The notes under the pieces were generated by a model that had not been told where the DNA came from, made no database searches, and worked only from the letters and a program-made list of their open reading frames with translations. From Dickeya chrysanthemi NCPPB 402 (GTDB lineage Bacteria > Pseudomonadota > Gammaproteobacteria > Enterobacterales > Enterobacteriaceae), in the NCBI RefSeq assembly GCF_000406105.1, contig NZ_CM001974.1, positions 2,883,274-2,947,273 of the forward strand: DNA of 64,000 nt, read 5' to 3'. Every line of letters begins with the position of its first letter. Position 1 is the stretch's first letter. Below are positions 27,363 to 37,952 of the stretch, piece by piece. A program made the translations under genes and the position numbers.

Positions 27363-28379
27363 ATGGGTGACAGCATTCTATCACAGGCAGAGATTGATGC
27401 TCTGCTAAACGGTGACAGTGGCGATAGTAGCGCTGATGCCAGCAACGCTGCTTCGCAGAAAGACGGGGGTGTTAAGCCCTATGATCCCAATACACAGCGA
27501 CGTGTCATTCGTGAACGTCTGCAGGCGCTGGAGATCATCAACGAGCGTTTTGCGCGTCAGTTCCGTATGGGGCTGTTTAACCTGCTCCGTCGTAGCCCGG
27601 ATATCACCGTTGGTGCTATCAAGATTCAGCCATATCATGAGTTTGCACGTAACTTACCGGTTCCAACCAACCTCAACCTGATACACTTGAAGCCACTGCG
27701 CGGCACCGCCTTGTTCGTGTTTTCACCTAGCCTGGTTTTTATTGCCGTCGATAACCTGTTCGGCGGTGACGGCCGTTTCCCTACCAAAGTTGAAGGTCGT
27801 GAATTTACGCACACCGAACAACGAGTTGTACGTCGAATGCTGAAACTGGCGCTTGATGCCTACAGCGATGCCTGGAACGCCATTTATAAACTGGATGTTG
27901 AATATGTGCGTTCAGAAATGCAGGTAAAATTCACCAACATCACGACATCACCAAACGATATTGTAGTAACAACCCCTTTCCATCTCGAAATTGGGACGCT
28001 GACGGGTGAGTTCAGCATTTGTATTCCTTTTTCGATGATTGAACCTTTACGCGAATTGCTGGCCAACCCTCCGCTTGAAAACTCGCAGCAGGAAGACCAG
28101 CATTGGCGTGAAACACTGGCCAAGCAGGTTCAGCATTCAGAACTGGAGCTGGTTGCCAATTTCGTTGATATTCCGGTTCGACTGTCAAAGGTTTTGAAAC
28201 TCAAACCCGGAGATATTTTGCCGATTGATAAACCTGAACGCCTGGTGGCTCATGTGGACGGCGTTCCCGTATTGACCTGTCAATATGGTACGCTAGATGG
28301 TCAGTATGCCTTGCGTGTTGAACACTTGATTAACCCCATTTTAAATTCGCTGAATGACGAGGAACCGCTCAATGAGTGA
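27363..28379 (+). CDS. fliM: Flagellar motor switch protein FliM
   Basis: The C-ring protein that binds phospho-CheY. The N-terminal CheY-binding peptide (DSILSQAEIDALLNG, residues 3-17) is perfectly conserved, followed by the middle domain and the C-terminal SpoA-like domain. 338 residues. It overlaps fliN by 8 bp. Confidence 0.97.
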   Translation: MGDSILSQAEIDALLNGDSGDSSADASNAASQKDGGVKPYDPNTQRRVIRERLQALEIINERFARQFRMGLFNLLRRSPDITVGAIKIQPYHEFARNLPVPTNLNLIHLKPLRGTALFVFSPSLVFIAVDNLFGGDGRFPTKVEGREFTHTEQRVVRRMLKLALDAYSDAWNAIYKLDVEYVRSEMQVKFTNITTSPNDIVVTTPFHLEIGTLTGEFSICIPFSMIEPLRELLANPPLENSQQEDQHWRETLAKQVQHSELELVANFVDIPVRLSKVLKLKPGDILPIDKPERLVAHVDGVPVLTCQYGTLDGQYALRVEHLINPILNSLNDEEPLNE

Positions 28380-28788
28380 CATCAAGAAACCGTCCGAAGA
28401 AACGGATTCCGTGGACGATCTGTGGGCTGATGCATTTAACGAGCAGCAGTCGGCAGAAAAAAGTGCCTCGAGCAGCACGGAAGGTATTTTTAAGAACTTT
28501 GATGTGCAAGACACCCAGGGCTCAATGCAGGATATCGATCTCATTTTAGATATCCCGGTAAAACTGACGGTAGAACTAGGTCGGACCAAAATGACGATCA
28601 AAGAGCTGCTGCGTTTATCGCAAGGCTCTGTAGTCGCATTAGATGGCTTGGCCGGTGAACCGTTGGATATCATGATTAACGGGTATCTGATTGCTCAGGG
28701 CGAAGTCGTGGTCGTTTCTGACAAATATGGTGTGCGTATCACTGATATTATTACGCCGTCAGAACGTATGCGCAGGCTAGGCCGCTAA
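28372..28788 (+). CDS. fliN: Flagellar motor switch protein FliN
   Basis: A C-ring protein of 138 residues with the SpoA domain (IPVKLTVELGRTKMTIKELLRLSQGSVVALDGLAGEPLDI). The start at ATG 28372 has GAGGAA upstream; earlier in-frame codons lie within fliM. It overlaps fliO by one base. Confidence 0.96.
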   Translation: MSDIKKPSEETDSVDDLWADAFNEQQSAEKSASSSTEGIFKNFDVQDTQGSMQDIDLILDIPVKLTVELGRTKMTIKELLRLSQGSVVALDGLAGEPLDIMINGYLIAQGEVVVVSDKYGVRITDIITPSERMRRLGR

Positions 28789-29204
28789 TGGCTGGAGCCG
28801 TACAACAAACCACTTCTACAATTCAGCAGCCGCCAATGGCTGCTGAATCCGTTATTTCTGGTAGTACGCTCCTGTCACAAGTAGGTACTGCCTTGTGTGG
28901 TGTTTTGTTACTGATACTGTTGGTAGCCTGGCTATTGCGAAAACTAGGTTTTTCCCCACAGACTAAACACAATAATGCCATGAAAATGGTGTCAAGTTAT
29001 CCGGTTGGACAACGCGAACGTATTGTCATCGTTGAAGTTGATGATACCTGGCTTGTGTTAGGCGTAACGGCACAGCAAATTACTCATTTGCATACCCTGC
29101 CCGCACGTCCTGTCAATGATGTTTTATCGCCAGAAAAAATTGCGCCGGCTGATTTTCTTCAGTTTCTCAAGAAAGCGACCAAGCGTCCGGAAAAAACCGA
29201 ATGA
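28788..29204 (+). CDS. fliO: Flagellar biosynthetic protein FliO
   Basis: A poorly conserved membrane protein that assists assembly of the FliP ring. 138 residues with one TM near 33-50 and the cytoplasmic segment [29 protein letters not shown], which marks the family. It overlaps fliP by four bases. Confidence 0.92.
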   Translation: MAGAVQQTTSTIQQPPMAAESVISGSTLLSQVGTALCGVLLLILLVAWLLRKLGFSPQTKHNNAMKMVSSYPVGQRERIVIVEVDDTWLVLGVTAQQITHLHTLPARPVNDVLSPEKIAPADFLQFLKKATKRPEKTE

Positions 29205-29977
29205 GTACCCCTCTGCAGCTAACTTCTTTTTCTGTATGGTTCCGCCTGCTTCGTTATCCCGCAGCCTCAATGCTGTTATTGATAGCACCTCACGCGCTGG
29301 CTCAATTACCCGGCATTATTAGCCAACCTCTGGCCAACGGTGGGCAAAGCTGGTCATTACCTATTCAGACACTGGTTTTCATCACCGCGCTGAGCTTTAT
29401 CCCAGCGGTACTACTGATGATGACCTGTTTTACTCGTATCATCATCGTCCTGAGCTTGCTGCGTAACGCGCTGGGAACGCCCACGGCTCCCCCCAACCAG
29501 GTATTGCTGGGGCTAAGCCTGTTTCTGACTTTTTTTGTTATGTCTCCTGTACTGAATCGTATTTACGATGAGGCCTATCGCCCGTTCAGTGAGGATAAAA
29601 TCAGTATGGAAGTCGCTATCGATAAAGGGTCGCAGCCATTGCGTGAATTTATGTTGCGGCAAACCCGGGAAGCAGATTTAGCCCTGTTCACTCGTCTGGC
29701 GCAGATTCCTTCATTACAAGGTCCGGAAGCCGTTCCGATGCGAGTACTGGTGCCGGCTTATGTCACCAGTGAACTGAAAACCGCATTCCAGATCGGTTTT
29801 ACGATTTTTATTCCTTTCCTGCTGATTGACCTGGTCGTGGCCAGCGTGCTGATGGCATTGGGTATGATGATGGTTCCTCCGGCAACTATTGCATTACCAT
29901 TCAAGCTGATGCTTTTCGTACTGGTTGACGGATGGCAGTTGTTGCTGGGGTCACTGGCCCAAAGTTTCTATACTTAG
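29201..29977 (+). CDS. fliP: Flagellar type III export gate protein FliP
   Basis: Core of the export gate. 258 residues with a cleavable signal peptide (to about residue 35, ending HALA), as in other FliP proteins, then four membrane segments and conserved stretches such as [22 protein letters not shown] and [14 protein letters not shown]. Confidence 0.96.
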   Translation: MSTPLQLTSFSVWFRLLRYPAASMLLLIAPHALAQLPGIISQPLANGGQSWSLPIQTLVFITALSFIPAVLLMMTCFTRIIIVLSLLRNALGTPTAPPNQVLLGLSLFLTFFVMSPVLNRIYDEAYRPFSEDKISMEVAIDKGSQPLREFMLRQTREADLALFTRLAQIPSLQGPEAVPMRVLVPAYVTSELKTAFQIGFTIFIPFLLIDLVVASVLMALGMMMVPPATIALPFKLMLFVLVDGWQLLLGSLAQSFYT

Positions 29978-30017
29978 TTGATGCGGATACTGTTTATCAC
30001 ATCAGAGGAATGTCTGT

Positions 30018-30287
30018 ATGACTCCTGAATCCGTCATGGCTTTAGGCTATGAAGCGATGAAAATAGCACTCATGTTGGCAGGCCCTCCTCTTATCGCTGC
30101 ATTGGTAAGTGGTTTGATTATTAGCCTGCTTCAGGCAGCCACACAAATCAACGAAATGACTTTGTCATTCATCCCTAAAGTTCTAACGGTATTTTTCACG
30201 TTGGTCGTCGCCGGCCCGTGGATGCTCAGTGTTATTCTGGACTATATGCGTACAATGTTTAGCCAATTCCCTAATATGATTGGATAG
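30018..30287 (+). CDS. fliQ: Flagellar type III export gate protein FliQ
   Basis: An 89-residue two-TM export gate subunit, with the family's [30 protein letters not shown] signature. It lies 40 bp after fliP and 2 bp before fliR. Confidence 0.96.
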   Translation: MTPESVMALGYEAMKIALMLAGPPLIAALVSGLIISLLQAATQINEMTLSFIPKVLTVFFTLVVAGPWMLSVILDYMRTMFSQFPNMIG

Positions 30288-30289
30288 AT

Positions 30290-31072
30290 ATGGTCACCCT
30301 CAGCAGCATCGATATGATCGGTTGGTTCAACCAGTTCTTTTGGCCGCTGGTCAGAATCCTGGCGTTGATTAGCACTGCTCCCATTTTTAGCGAACGGGCT
30401 ATTACACGCCGGGTAAAACTCGGGCTCGGGGTATTAATTACCATCGCCATCATGCCAGCCATTCCCCATACCTCAATCCCTATTTTCTCTGCAGCTGGTA
30501 TCTGGATGCTGTTTCAGCAAGTCGTGATCGGGGTCATGCTGGGGTTTACCATGCAATTGGCGTTTACCGCGATTCGGCTGGCCGGCGAGATTATTGGTCT
30601 TCAGATGGGGCTTTCATTCGCCACGTTCTTTGACCCTAGTGGTGGTCCCAACATGCCGGTGATTGCTCGATTCATGAATTTACTGGCATTATTACTTTTC
30701 CTGACCATGAATGGGCACTTATGGCTGATATCACTACTCGCTGATAGTTTCCACACTATTCCCATCGGTGCCGGGCCTGTCAGCGGTAATGTATTCATGA
30801 GTCTGGCCGAAGCAGGAGGAAGGATATTTTCTAATGGTCTGATGCTTGCTCTTCCGCTCATCACTTTATTATTAACAATTAACATGGCGCTGGGATTATT
30901 AAGCCGACTAGCGCCACAGCTAACCATCTTCGCTATCGGTTTTCCTATCACCCTTTTCACCGGAATTATCACCGTCGGCTTTCTGATATTCCTTATCTCA
31001 CCCTACGCCGAAAAATTATTCGGCGAGACTTACGATCTGCTGGCTGATTTACTGAACCATCTTGCCGGGTAA
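30290..31072 (+). CDS. fliR: Flagellar type III export gate protein FliR
   Basis: The last gene of the fliF-R operon. 260 residues with about six TM segments; [15 protein letters not shown] and the C-terminal [20 protein letters not shown] region identify it. Confidence 0.96.
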   Translation: MVTLSSIDMIGWFNQFFWPLVRILALISTAPIFSERAITRRVKLGLGVLITIAIMPAIPHTSIPIFSAAGIWMLFQQVVIGVMLGFTMQLAFTAIRLAGEIIGLQMGLSFATFFDPSGGPNMPVIARFMNLLALLLFLTMNGHLWLISLLADSFHTIPIGAGPVSGNVFMSLAEAGGRIFSNGLMLALPLITLLLTINMALGLLSRLAPQLTIFAIGFPITLFTGIITVGFLIFLISPYAEKLFGETYDLLADLLNHLAG

Positions 31073-31110
31073 TCATTCCGCTCACTTATTCAGTCATTAA
31101 AACGCACAGT

Positions 31111-31146
31111 AAAAAAAAGCATGTCATCTTATGAAGGATGACATGC
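31111..31146 (-). terminator. flgKL terminator
   Basis: Ten-base-pair stem GCATGTCATC (31119-31128) with GATGACATGC (31137-31146), eight-base loop, followed on the minus strand by eight T (31111-31118). It lies about 60 bp past flgL. A hairpin without T run faces the fliR side, so it may also affect the converging fli operon. Confidence 0.85.
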
Positions 31147-31203
31147 CAAAAAGAATACGCCCGGTTTAAGCGTATCCAAATACTGGATCGCTATTCCGTT
31201 TTA

Positions 31204-32133
31204 TTATTTATTAAGTTGGAATAGCGAGAGACCTTGCATATCGCTAAATGCCTTATATGAAGCCTGCAGAGACTGTTGTTGCATCATGTAAGACGAGATG
31301 GTCGCAACCAGATCAATATCAACCAGGTCACTCAACGTCTCTTTGTTTGCCATAGTGCGATCAGTGCCAATACTATCCAGTGTGTCGATCTCTTGCAGTT
31401 GAACACCCAACGTTGCTTGTGCAGAAGATACATTAGTCAACGCGCTCCTGATACTCTGGATGGCGCCGTTGAGTGATGCAGTATTAGCGCTTTTCACTGC
31501 GTCGGTAGCACCTTCCAGCGGGGTTTCAAGCGCGCTGATAGCACTATCCAGCGCGCTGAAAATATCGGCAGTACCACTTGCATTGTTGAATACATCTGAA
31601 CCAATATGCCCGATGGTCATAATTCGATTAGCATCTACCTGCTGGGAAATCGCCTGGGTACCGCCTACATAGCTGACGGTGCCGGAAGCATCGGCAGTAA
31701 ATGGTTGGACATTAGTCTTGTAACCACCAAAAATGTAATTGCCGTTACCATCGGTACTGTTTGCCAGATTAAGCAATTGAGACTTCAGACCACGCAATGA
31801 TGTTGCAATCATCTGGCGAGAATTATCGTTTTTGGTACCGTCAGCACTGATAAGGGTCGTACTGCCAGTGGTCAATGCAGTCACTACATTAGTCAGCACG
31901 GACAATTCACTATTCATGCCATTTTTAGCAAAAGTTCTGGCCAGCGTATATTGCTCGTTCTGATTCTGCGCCTGATTAACCATAACCGCTTTGGATGCAG
32001 CAATCGGATCATCAGAAGGGGTAAGCACACGGGTGTTGCTGGCTAATTGCTGGCCCGTTTTACTGAAAGCGGATAAGCCATCTGTGACGCCTTGCATACC
32101 CTGCTGAAAAATAATACTGGTACTCAGTCGCAT
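31204..32133 (-). CDS. flgL: Hook-filament junction protein FlgL (HAP3)
   Basis: 309-residue junction protein that joins hook-associated FlgK to the filament. It is flagellin-like at the N terminus (MRLSTSIIFQQGMQGVTDGLSAFSKTGQQLASNTRVLTPSDDP) and ends with a D0 helix (YKAFSDMQGLSLFQLNK). It follows flgK by 32 bp. Confidence 0.96.
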   Translation of the reverse strand: MRLSTSIIFQQGMQGVTDGLSAFSKTGQQLASNTRVLTPSDDPIAASKAVMVNQAQNQNEQYTLARTFAKNGMNSELSVLTNVVTALTTGSTTLISADGTKNDNSRQMIATSLRGLKSQLLNLANSTDGNGNYIFGGYKTNVQPFTADASGTVSYVGGTQAISQQVDANRIMTIGHIGSDVFNNASGTADIFSALDSAISALETPLEGATDAVKSANTASLNGAIQSIRSALTNVSSAQATLGVQLQEIDTLDSIGTDRTMANKETLSDLVDIDLVATISSYMMQQQSLQASYKAFSDMQGLSLFQLNK

Positions 32134-32165
32134 AACTTGTTCCTTACTGTTTTGCCGTCACAAAA

Positions 32166-34088
32166 TTAGCCGCGAATCGCCAACAGGGCATCAAAGATGG
32201 TCGAAGCAGTCTGGATTACCTTGGCATTTGCCATGTAATACTGCTGAAAACGAACCAAATCGCCATACTCTTCGTCTAGGTTAACGCCGGACACGGACTG
32301 CTGTTCGGTAGTCAGTTGCTTCACCACATTCTTCTGGGATGTATCGGTAACCTTAGCCGTACTGGTTTTATTGCCGATATCCCCAACCAAACTGGCATAC
32401 GCCTGGCTAACGCTAGATTTGTTTTCGACGACTTTAGTCGTTTGCAGATTCAACAACGCTTTAGCGTTGGTGTTATCACTGACACCGCCACCTGCGGATG
32501 TCAATGGAACGCCAGCCGCTGCAATCTTGGATGAGTCCGTCACTTTCACCGACATATCTACGATAACATCGCGAACGCCCTTGACCATAAATAGGTCTTT
32601 AGCTGCCGGCGTTCCTGTGATATCGAGTTTCATCCCATCAAAAATCAGGCTGGCCGGCGTCGACCCGCTGGCTGCAGTATACGTCGCAGAGGAAGACAGG
32701 TTAGCGCCATCCGACAAACGGGTGATAGACCAGTCACTAGCTGACGGACCAGCAAATTTGACGTTGTAATCACTCGCCTTGATGTAATTGCTATCATTTC
32801 GCGTCAGCGAAGCGGCAGATGTAGACCCTGTAGGTGCAGTCTGCGAAATTGACGATTGTCCTGGCGAGACTTTGAAGCTAAAAGTATCACCCGAAGCGGC
32901 CGAACCAGAGATATCGATAGTGAAACCATCAAAGGTCAAAGCGGAGCCGGAGAGGGTTGAACTTGCCGAGGTACCATCCGAGCGGGTAACGCTCCAGGAT
33001 GTCCCGTTGTACTGCAACGAGTAAGTGTCGTTCAAATATGCAGAAGTCAATTCGGCAGCAGAAGTATTATTGGCGCTTTTCAATGTGACAGAAGAACCGA
33101 CACCAAAGAAGTCTCCTCCCTGGGCATTGTTTAAGTCGAACCCGAGTTTATGCTGCTGATTGAAAGCATCAGCAAACGACAGCGCCATCTGACCTAACTG
33201 GTTACGAGCGCTATCCAGCGTACTGGTGCGGAAATTTAATAAACCGCCAAGAGAGCCGCCTGTGATTGCGCTCTCTTTCACTTCGCTTAAGCCAGCAATC
33301 GCATCATTATAAGAAACGGTTGTGCGGGTAGGATCAGTGCTGGATGGCGTAGCGGCAAGTGTATTGAAACTTTTTCCCTGTACCAGCGTCAGGCCGTTCT
33401 TCAGCGAGATGTTGTAAACGTCACCGTCCTGAACCGCAACATCGATACCGACCAACTTGTTCAAGTCATTGACCAGGTTATCGCGCTGATCCAGCAAGTC
33501 ATTGGGCGAAGCACCATTATTAGCGCCTTTCAGACGGACGATTTGATCGTTGATATCGGCAATCTGCTTGGCGTAGGTGTTGATTTGCGAAACGGTGACG
33601 GAAATCTCACCGTTAATATTAGTATCCATATCACGCAGATACTGATCGGTAATCTTGAACTGGTTAACCAAAGCGCTAGCCTTGCCCAGTACGGTCTGGC
33701 GTACTGAAGAATCGCTAGAGTTACTGGTCAGGTTCTGTAAATTTTTGAAGAAATCCTGAATGTTGGTAGACAAGCTGGATGAGCTGCTCGACAACAGGTT
33801 ATCGATCTTGGAAATCTGCTCGTAATAGGCAGTAGTAGAACTGCTGGTCGTCTGCGCCGAACGTAATTGCTTGGAAATAAAATCGTTGTAATCACGATTG
33901 ATGCTGACAACGGTAACACCATTACCAATATAACCAGCGGAAACATTGGTACCGTTGTTCTGTGCCAACAATGCATTTTGACGGCTATACCCTGCAACAG
34001 CCTGATTACTGATATTGTTACTGACAGTGCTCAGCGCTGCTTGTGCAGCACTCAAACCACTCATTCCGGTATTAATCAAATTGGACAT
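32166..34088 (-). CDS. flgK: Hook-filament junction protein FlgK (HAP1), with a duplicated middle domain
   Basis: The first hook-filament junction protein. It is 640 residues against about 547 in E. coli. The N terminus (MSNLINTGMSGLSAAQAALSTVSNNIS) and C terminus (DLVRFQQYYMANAKVIQTASTIFDALLAI) are normal. The extra length is in the middle, where a beta-rich module appears twice: residues ~351-407 (YSLQYNGTSWSVTRSDG ... LTFDGFTIDISG) and ~437-503 (YNVKFAGPSASDWSITRLSDG ... LIFDGMKLDITG). E. coli FlgK has one such module. Transcribed from the sigma-28 promoter at 34182-34208. Confidence 0.96.
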   Translation of the reverse strand: MSNLINTGMSGLSAAQAALSTVSNNISNQAVAGYSRQNALLAQNNGTNVSAGYIGNGVTVVSINRDYNDFISKQLRSAQTTSSSTTAYYEQISKIDNLLSSSSSSLSTNIQDFFKNLQNLTSNSSDSSVRQTVLGKASALVNQFKITDQYLRDMDTNINGEISVTVSQINTYAKQIADINDQIVRLKGANNGASPNDLLDQRDNLVNDLNKLVGIDVAVQDGDVYNISLKNGLTLVQGKSFNTLAATPSSTDPTRTTVSYNDAIAGLSEVKESAITGGSLGGLLNFRTSTLDSARNQLGQMALSFADAFNQQHKLGFDLNNAQGGDFFGVGSSVTLKSANNTSAAELTSAYLNDTYSLQYNGTSWSVTRSDGTSASSTLSGSALTFDGFTIDISGSAASGDTFSFKVSPGQSSISQTAPTGSTSAASLTRNDSNYIKASDYNVKFAGPSASDWSITRLSDGANLSSSATYTAASGSTPASLIFDGMKLDITGTPAAKDLFMVKGVRDVIVDMSVKVTDSSKIAAAGVPLTSAGGGVSDNTNAKALLNLQTTKVVENKSSVSQAYASLVGDIGNKTSTAKVTDTSQKNVVKQLTTEQQSVSGVNLDEEYGDLVRFQQYYMANAKVIQTASTIFDALLAIRG

Positions 34089-34181
34089 GCTGGGTTCCTT
34101 TACTCTTACTCATGCGCAGACAGGGCACAATTCTATTGCCGGGCACAAAAAGATATCGTCGTTATAAATTAACTTGTATGA

Positions 34182-34208
34182 CTATCGGCAGGCGGGCTGA
34201 AAACTTGA
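34182..34208 (-). promoter_or_regulatory. Sigma-28 promoter of flgKL
   Basis: TCAAGTTT (34201-34208), 11-bp spacer, GCCGATAG (34182-34189) on the minus strand, in the 126-bp gap between flgJ and flgK. One mismatch in the TAAA core of the -35 and one at the end of the -10. Confidence 0.8.
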
Positions 34209-34214
34209 GAAAAA

Positions 34215-35168
34215 TTAGAAAATCCCGCTCAGATCATGTGTATAAGCCTGAACGGCTTTTTCACCTGAATTTTTCATCTGCTGAATCATACTGACCAGTT
34301 TCTTCGCATAAGCTGGGTCCGTCGCATATCCAGCTTGCTGTAATGCTACTGCCGCTTGTTCTGCTGTTGCTGCTGAGGATACGGCGGCATAACGGGGATT
34401 CTGCGTTAACAATTTAGCGTAATCGTTCAGCGCTTCCAGATAGGAGCCATATACCCGGAAAGCCGCAGTCACTTTTTTGGCCACGCCTTGCTCATACTCT
34501 GTCGTGGTAATTTCCGTTACCGGGCCATCCCAGCTACTGCCGGCTTTAATACCAAAAATATTATGGCTGCGCCGACCATCAGAGGTCGGGATCTCATGCT
34601 GTCCCCAACCCGATTCCAGGGCGGCTTGCGCCATTATCAGATGATGAGGAATACCACTTTGCTGGCTAACCAACATAGCCGGTGTGGACAAGCGGGAGAT
34701 AAAGTCGGAGCTACTCATCGGCAACGGGGATGATTTTTCTGGTAGCTTAGGCATTGCCTTGCGCACCATCTGTTCCATTACCAATGAAGGCATCTCGCGA
34801 GCTAATTGGCTATCGGGCTTGAAAGGTGTTGTCGACGCAGGTTGTTCAGTTCCCGCAATCCCCTGCCCCATCATCTGTTTTTCAATCAAGGAAGCCAGAC
34901 CGACTCCCTTGCCCGACGACATTTGCTGCGCAAGCTGCTGGTCATACATTGATGTAAGCATACGTGTTTGATCACTGCTGAAAATGCCATCCTTTGGCAG
35001 CGTATCACGCATACTTTTCATCATCATTTGTACGAAGACGCCTTCCAGCTGTTTAGCCACAGCACGAATCCCTTCCCGGCCCTGGGGATGATTCGACACA
35101 TCGCGCTTCAGTGAGTTAAGCGACTGTGTTTCATAAGCCGGGTTGTTAAACGCCTTCATCTCGCTCAT
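34215..35168 (-). CDS. flgJ: Peptidoglycan hydrolase / rod scaffold FlgJ
   Basis: A dual-domain periplasmic rod cap and muramidase. 317 residues from ATG 35168, which overlaps the flgI stop by one base; earlier in-frame codons lie in flgI. The N half (GVFVQMMMKSMRDTLPKDG) is the rod scaffold and the C half the glucosaminidase fold, with catalytic Glu185 in AQAALESGWGQHE. Confidence 0.96.
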   Translation of the reverse strand: MSEMKAFNNPAYETQSLNSLKRDVSNHPQGREGIRAVAKQLEGVFVQMMMKSMRDTLPKDGIFSSDQTRMLTSMYDQQLAQQMSSGKGVGLASLIEKQMMGQGIAGTEQPASTTPFKPDSQLAREMPSLVMEQMVRKAMPKLPEKSSPLPMSSSDFISRLSTPAMLVSQQSGIPHHLIMAQAALESGWGQHEIPTSDGRRSHNIFGIKAGSSWDGPVTEITTTEYEQGVAKKVTAAFRVYGSYLEALNDYAKLLTQNPRYAAVSSAATAEQAAVALQQAGYATDPAYAKKLVSMIQQMKNSGEKAVQAYTHDLSGIF

Positions 35169-36277
35169 TAGATAATTTCCAGCTTCGCTCGCAAGCAACC
35201 AGCACTTTCCATCGCCTGAAGAATCGACATCAAATCCATCGGCGTGGCCCCAAGTGAGTTCAACGCTCTGACTACGCTGTTGAGGTTGGCGCTTGAATTT
35301 ACACGCTGCAACGCGCCTCCTTCCTGGCGCATGGAAATTTCCGTTTGCGGCGTGACCACGGTTTGTCCACCCGCCAACGGTGTATTCGGTTGGCTAACCA
35401 CGTTCTGCTGATTAATCGTAACGGACAGGTTACCTTGTGCAACAGCGCAGTTTTCCAACTGGACATTGCGGTTCATCACGACAGAACCTGTGCGCGAGTT
35501 AATGATGACTTTGGCATCCAAAGTGCCGACATTGACTTCAATATTCTGCATATCCGCCAGAAACCGGACCTGAGAACTATTACCCGCCGGCACAACAACC
35601 CGGATGGTCCGGGAATCCAGCGGCGCGGCAGAACCACCGCGACCGAAACGGTTAATCGCATCGCTAATGCTTTGCGCCATCGTGAAATCGTCTTGATTCA
35701 ACTGCAGCATAATCGTATTGCCGGTCCCAAAAGTATTCGGCAGCTCACGTTCAACAATCGCACCGCCGCTAATACGACCACCCGATACTTGGTTGACCTG
35801 CACGCTGCTACCGCCGGCAGAGGCACCAGCCCCGCCAATCAGGACGTTTCCCTGTGCGATAGCATAGATCTGATTATCCACGCCTTTCAGCGGCGTCATC
35901 AACAAGGTACCGCCCCTCAGGCTTTTAGCGTTCCCCATAGAGGACACGACCACATCTACCGCCTGTCCGGAACGGGCAAATGGCGGCAATTTAGCCGTCA
36001 CCATAACCGCGGCTACGTTTTTCAACTGCATATTGGTGCCGGCAGGAACGGTAATCCCCAATTGGGACAGCATGTTATTCAAACTTTGAGTGGTGAACGG
36101 GGTCTGCGTGGTCTGGTCGCCCGTACCATCCAGTCCTACAACCAGACCATAGCCAATAAGCGCGTTATCACGCACGCCCTGAATAGTCACCAGATCGCGG
36201 ATACGCTCGGCTGATGCCGGCGGAACCGCCATAACCAGCAGAGCAAGAAAAACGATAAAAACTGAAGTGATCCGCAT
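35168..36277 (-). CDS. flgI: Flagellar P-ring protein FlgI
   Basis: The periplasmic P ring around the rod. 369 residues from ATG 36277, which has GAGG six bases upstream and begins a clear signal peptide ([23 protein letters not shown], cut before ERIRD). The family signature [19 protein letters not shown] is intact. ATG 36289 and earlier codons are less likely starts. Confidence 0.96.
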   Translation of the reverse strand: MRITSVFIVFLALLVMAVPPASAERIRDLVTIQGVRDNALIGYGLVVGLDGTGDQTTQTPFTTQSLNNMLSQLGITVPAGTNMQLKNVAAVMVTAKLPPFARSGQAVDVVVSSMGNAKSLRGGTLLMTPLKGVDNQIYAIAQGNVLIGGAGASAGGSSVQVNQVSGGRISGGAIVERELPNTFGTGNTIMLQLNQDDFTMAQSISDAINRFGRGGSAAPLDSRTIRVVVPAGNSSQVRFLADMQNIEVNVGTLDAKVIINSRTGSVVMNRNVQLENCAVAQGNLSVTINQQNVVSQPNTPLAGGQTVVTPQTEISMRQEGGALQRVNSSANLNSVVRALNSLGATPMDLMSILQAMESAGCLRAKLEII

Positions 36278-36293
36278 TATGTGCCTCATCAAT

Positions 36294-37013
36294 TTAGAAC
36301 GGCGAAACATTAAGGAAGAAGCGCTGTAGCCAACCCATGGTCTGTGCCTCGTTAATGTAGCCATTACCCACATATTCCATACGCGCGTCCGCCACTTGCG
36401 TTGACGGCACGGTATTGCTGCCGCTGATAGTTCTTGGGTTTACCACCCCAGAGAAGCGAATAAACTCAGTTCCCTGATTCACTGCAATTTGTTTTTCACC
36501 CACAACGTGCAAATTACCGTTTGTCAGCACTTGGTCCACCGTAACCGTAATTGTACCGGTGAACGTGTTATTCGCATTGGCACCACCATTTCCGGTAAAA
36601 TCGCCTTTTCCGGTAGCGTCAAATGCAGCACGGTTGTTACCTAATGGGCCTTCCAACAAGCGCGGCGTTGTGGTCATCCCAAAGGAAGCTGAAGCGTCAC
36701 GACTGGCATTGGCCGACGAACTTTTGCTGGCACTGACGTTTTCCTGCAGCACGATAGTCAGCGTATCCCCTACGTTCCTTGGACGACGATCCTCAAACAT
36801 CGGCTGATATCCGTAGTTCATCGCTTGCCCGGTCTGGAAAATGGAACCGTTGGGAATGGCCTGTAAAGGCGAAGCAGGCTGGGCTGTCGTTGGTCCCGTC
36901 ACCACCTTGTCATGAGGTACATAGGCGCAACCGGACAGTGTTAACATCATCACGTATGCCAGCAACCGGAGCCGACATGGCTGCAATGCTGCAACCGACT
37001 TCGTATTCATCAT
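36294..37013 (-). CDS. flgH: Flagellar L-ring lipoprotein FlgH
   Basis: The outer-membrane L ring. 239 residues from the first of two adjacent ATGs; the signal peptide ends in the lipobox LSGC (acylated Cys), followed by [32 protein letters not shown], a hallmark of the family. It begins 130 bp after flgG. Confidence 0.96.
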   Translation of the reverse strand: MMNTKSVAALQPCRLRLLAYVMMLTLSGCAYVPHDKVVTGPTTAQPASPLQAIPNGSIFQTGQAMNYGYQPMFEDRRPRNVGDTLTIVLQENVSASKSSSANASRDASASFGMTTTPRLLEGPLGNNRAAFDATGKGDFTGNGGANANNTFTGTITVTVDQVLTNGNLHVVGEKQIAVNQGTEFIRFSGVVNPRTISGSNTVPSTQVADARMEYVGNGYINEAQTMGWLQRFFLNVSPF

Positions 37014-37143
37014 CACTACGGATATCGCCTTACTTTCAGTAACCTATCTACACATTGAATCAAGGTGGCGATTTCACCTATTTGCATAAAAACCGCAAAT
37101 CAGTAAAACGCCACCCTCGCTTAACAAGCGCGCCCAGAAGAGA

Positions 37144-37926
37144 TTACAACTGGGTCAGTTTTTGCAGCATCTGGTCCGTAGACGAGATAGCCTTACTGTT
37201 GATTTCATACGCACGCTGAGTCTGAATCATCGAGACCAGCTCTTCAGCAACGTTCACATTCGACGTTTCAACGAATTTCTGATAAATCAGCCCGGCGCCA
37301 TTCAGACCTGGCGTACTTTGGGTCGGCGCACCAGAACTGGCCGTCTCCGCGTACAGGTTTTCCCCGAGATTCTCAAGCCCAGCCTCGTTGATAAACATCG
37401 CCAGGTTAAGCTGACCGATCTGAACCGGCGCTGCCTGACCTTGCTGAGTAACGGTTACTACCCCGTCACGTCCTACCGTCAGATTACTGGAGTTCGCGGG
37501 GATAGTGATAACCGGCTGTACCTGAAAACCGCTTGATGTTACCAACTGACCGTTGGAATCCTGCTGGAAAGAACCATCGCGGGTATAAGCGGTCGTACCA
37601 TCAGGCATCAATACCTGGAAGAAACCAGCACCTTTTATCGCCAAATCCTTGACGTTACCGGTTTCGGAAAAAGAGCCTTGCGTATGAATGCGCTCGGTTG
37701 CCACCGGGCGTACCCCTGTGCCTAATTGCAAACCTGACGGTAACGTCGTCTGTTCTGATGATTGTGCTCCCGGCTGACGCACGGTTTGATACATCAGATC
37801 TTCAAATACAGCACGCTGACGTTTAAAACCATTGGTACTGACGTTTGCCAGGTTGTTGGATATCACATCCATATTGGTTTGCTGGGCATTCAAACCGGTT
37901 TTGGCAATCCATAAAGAACGGATCAT
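37144..37926 (-). CDS. flgG: Distal rod protein FlgG
   Basis: 260 residues, the usual length. Begins [47 protein letters not shown] and ends with the conserved helix [29 protein letters not shown], both D0 helices of rod proteins. Confidence 0.97.
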   Translation of the reverse strand: MIRSLWIAKTGLNAQQTNMDVISNNLANVSTNGFKRQRAVFEDLMYQTVRQPGAQSSEQTTLPSGLQLGTGVRPVATERIHTQGSFSETGNVKDLAIKGAGFFQVLMPDGTTAYTRDGSFQQDSNGQLVTSSGFQVQPVITIPANSSNLTVGRDGVVTVTQQGQAAPVQIGQLNLAMFINEAGLENLGENLYAETASSGAPTQSTPGLNGAGLIYQKFVETSNVNVAEELVSMIQTQRAYEINSKAISSTDQMLQKLTQL

Positions 37927-37952
37927 CGAGTCACTCCTGTGCGCAAAGGCAC

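Noticed and set aside
35345..36214. 289-codon open frame on the plus strand
   Set aside because: It lies fully antisense to flgI, which is unmistakable; the frame is a shadow with no recognisable product.
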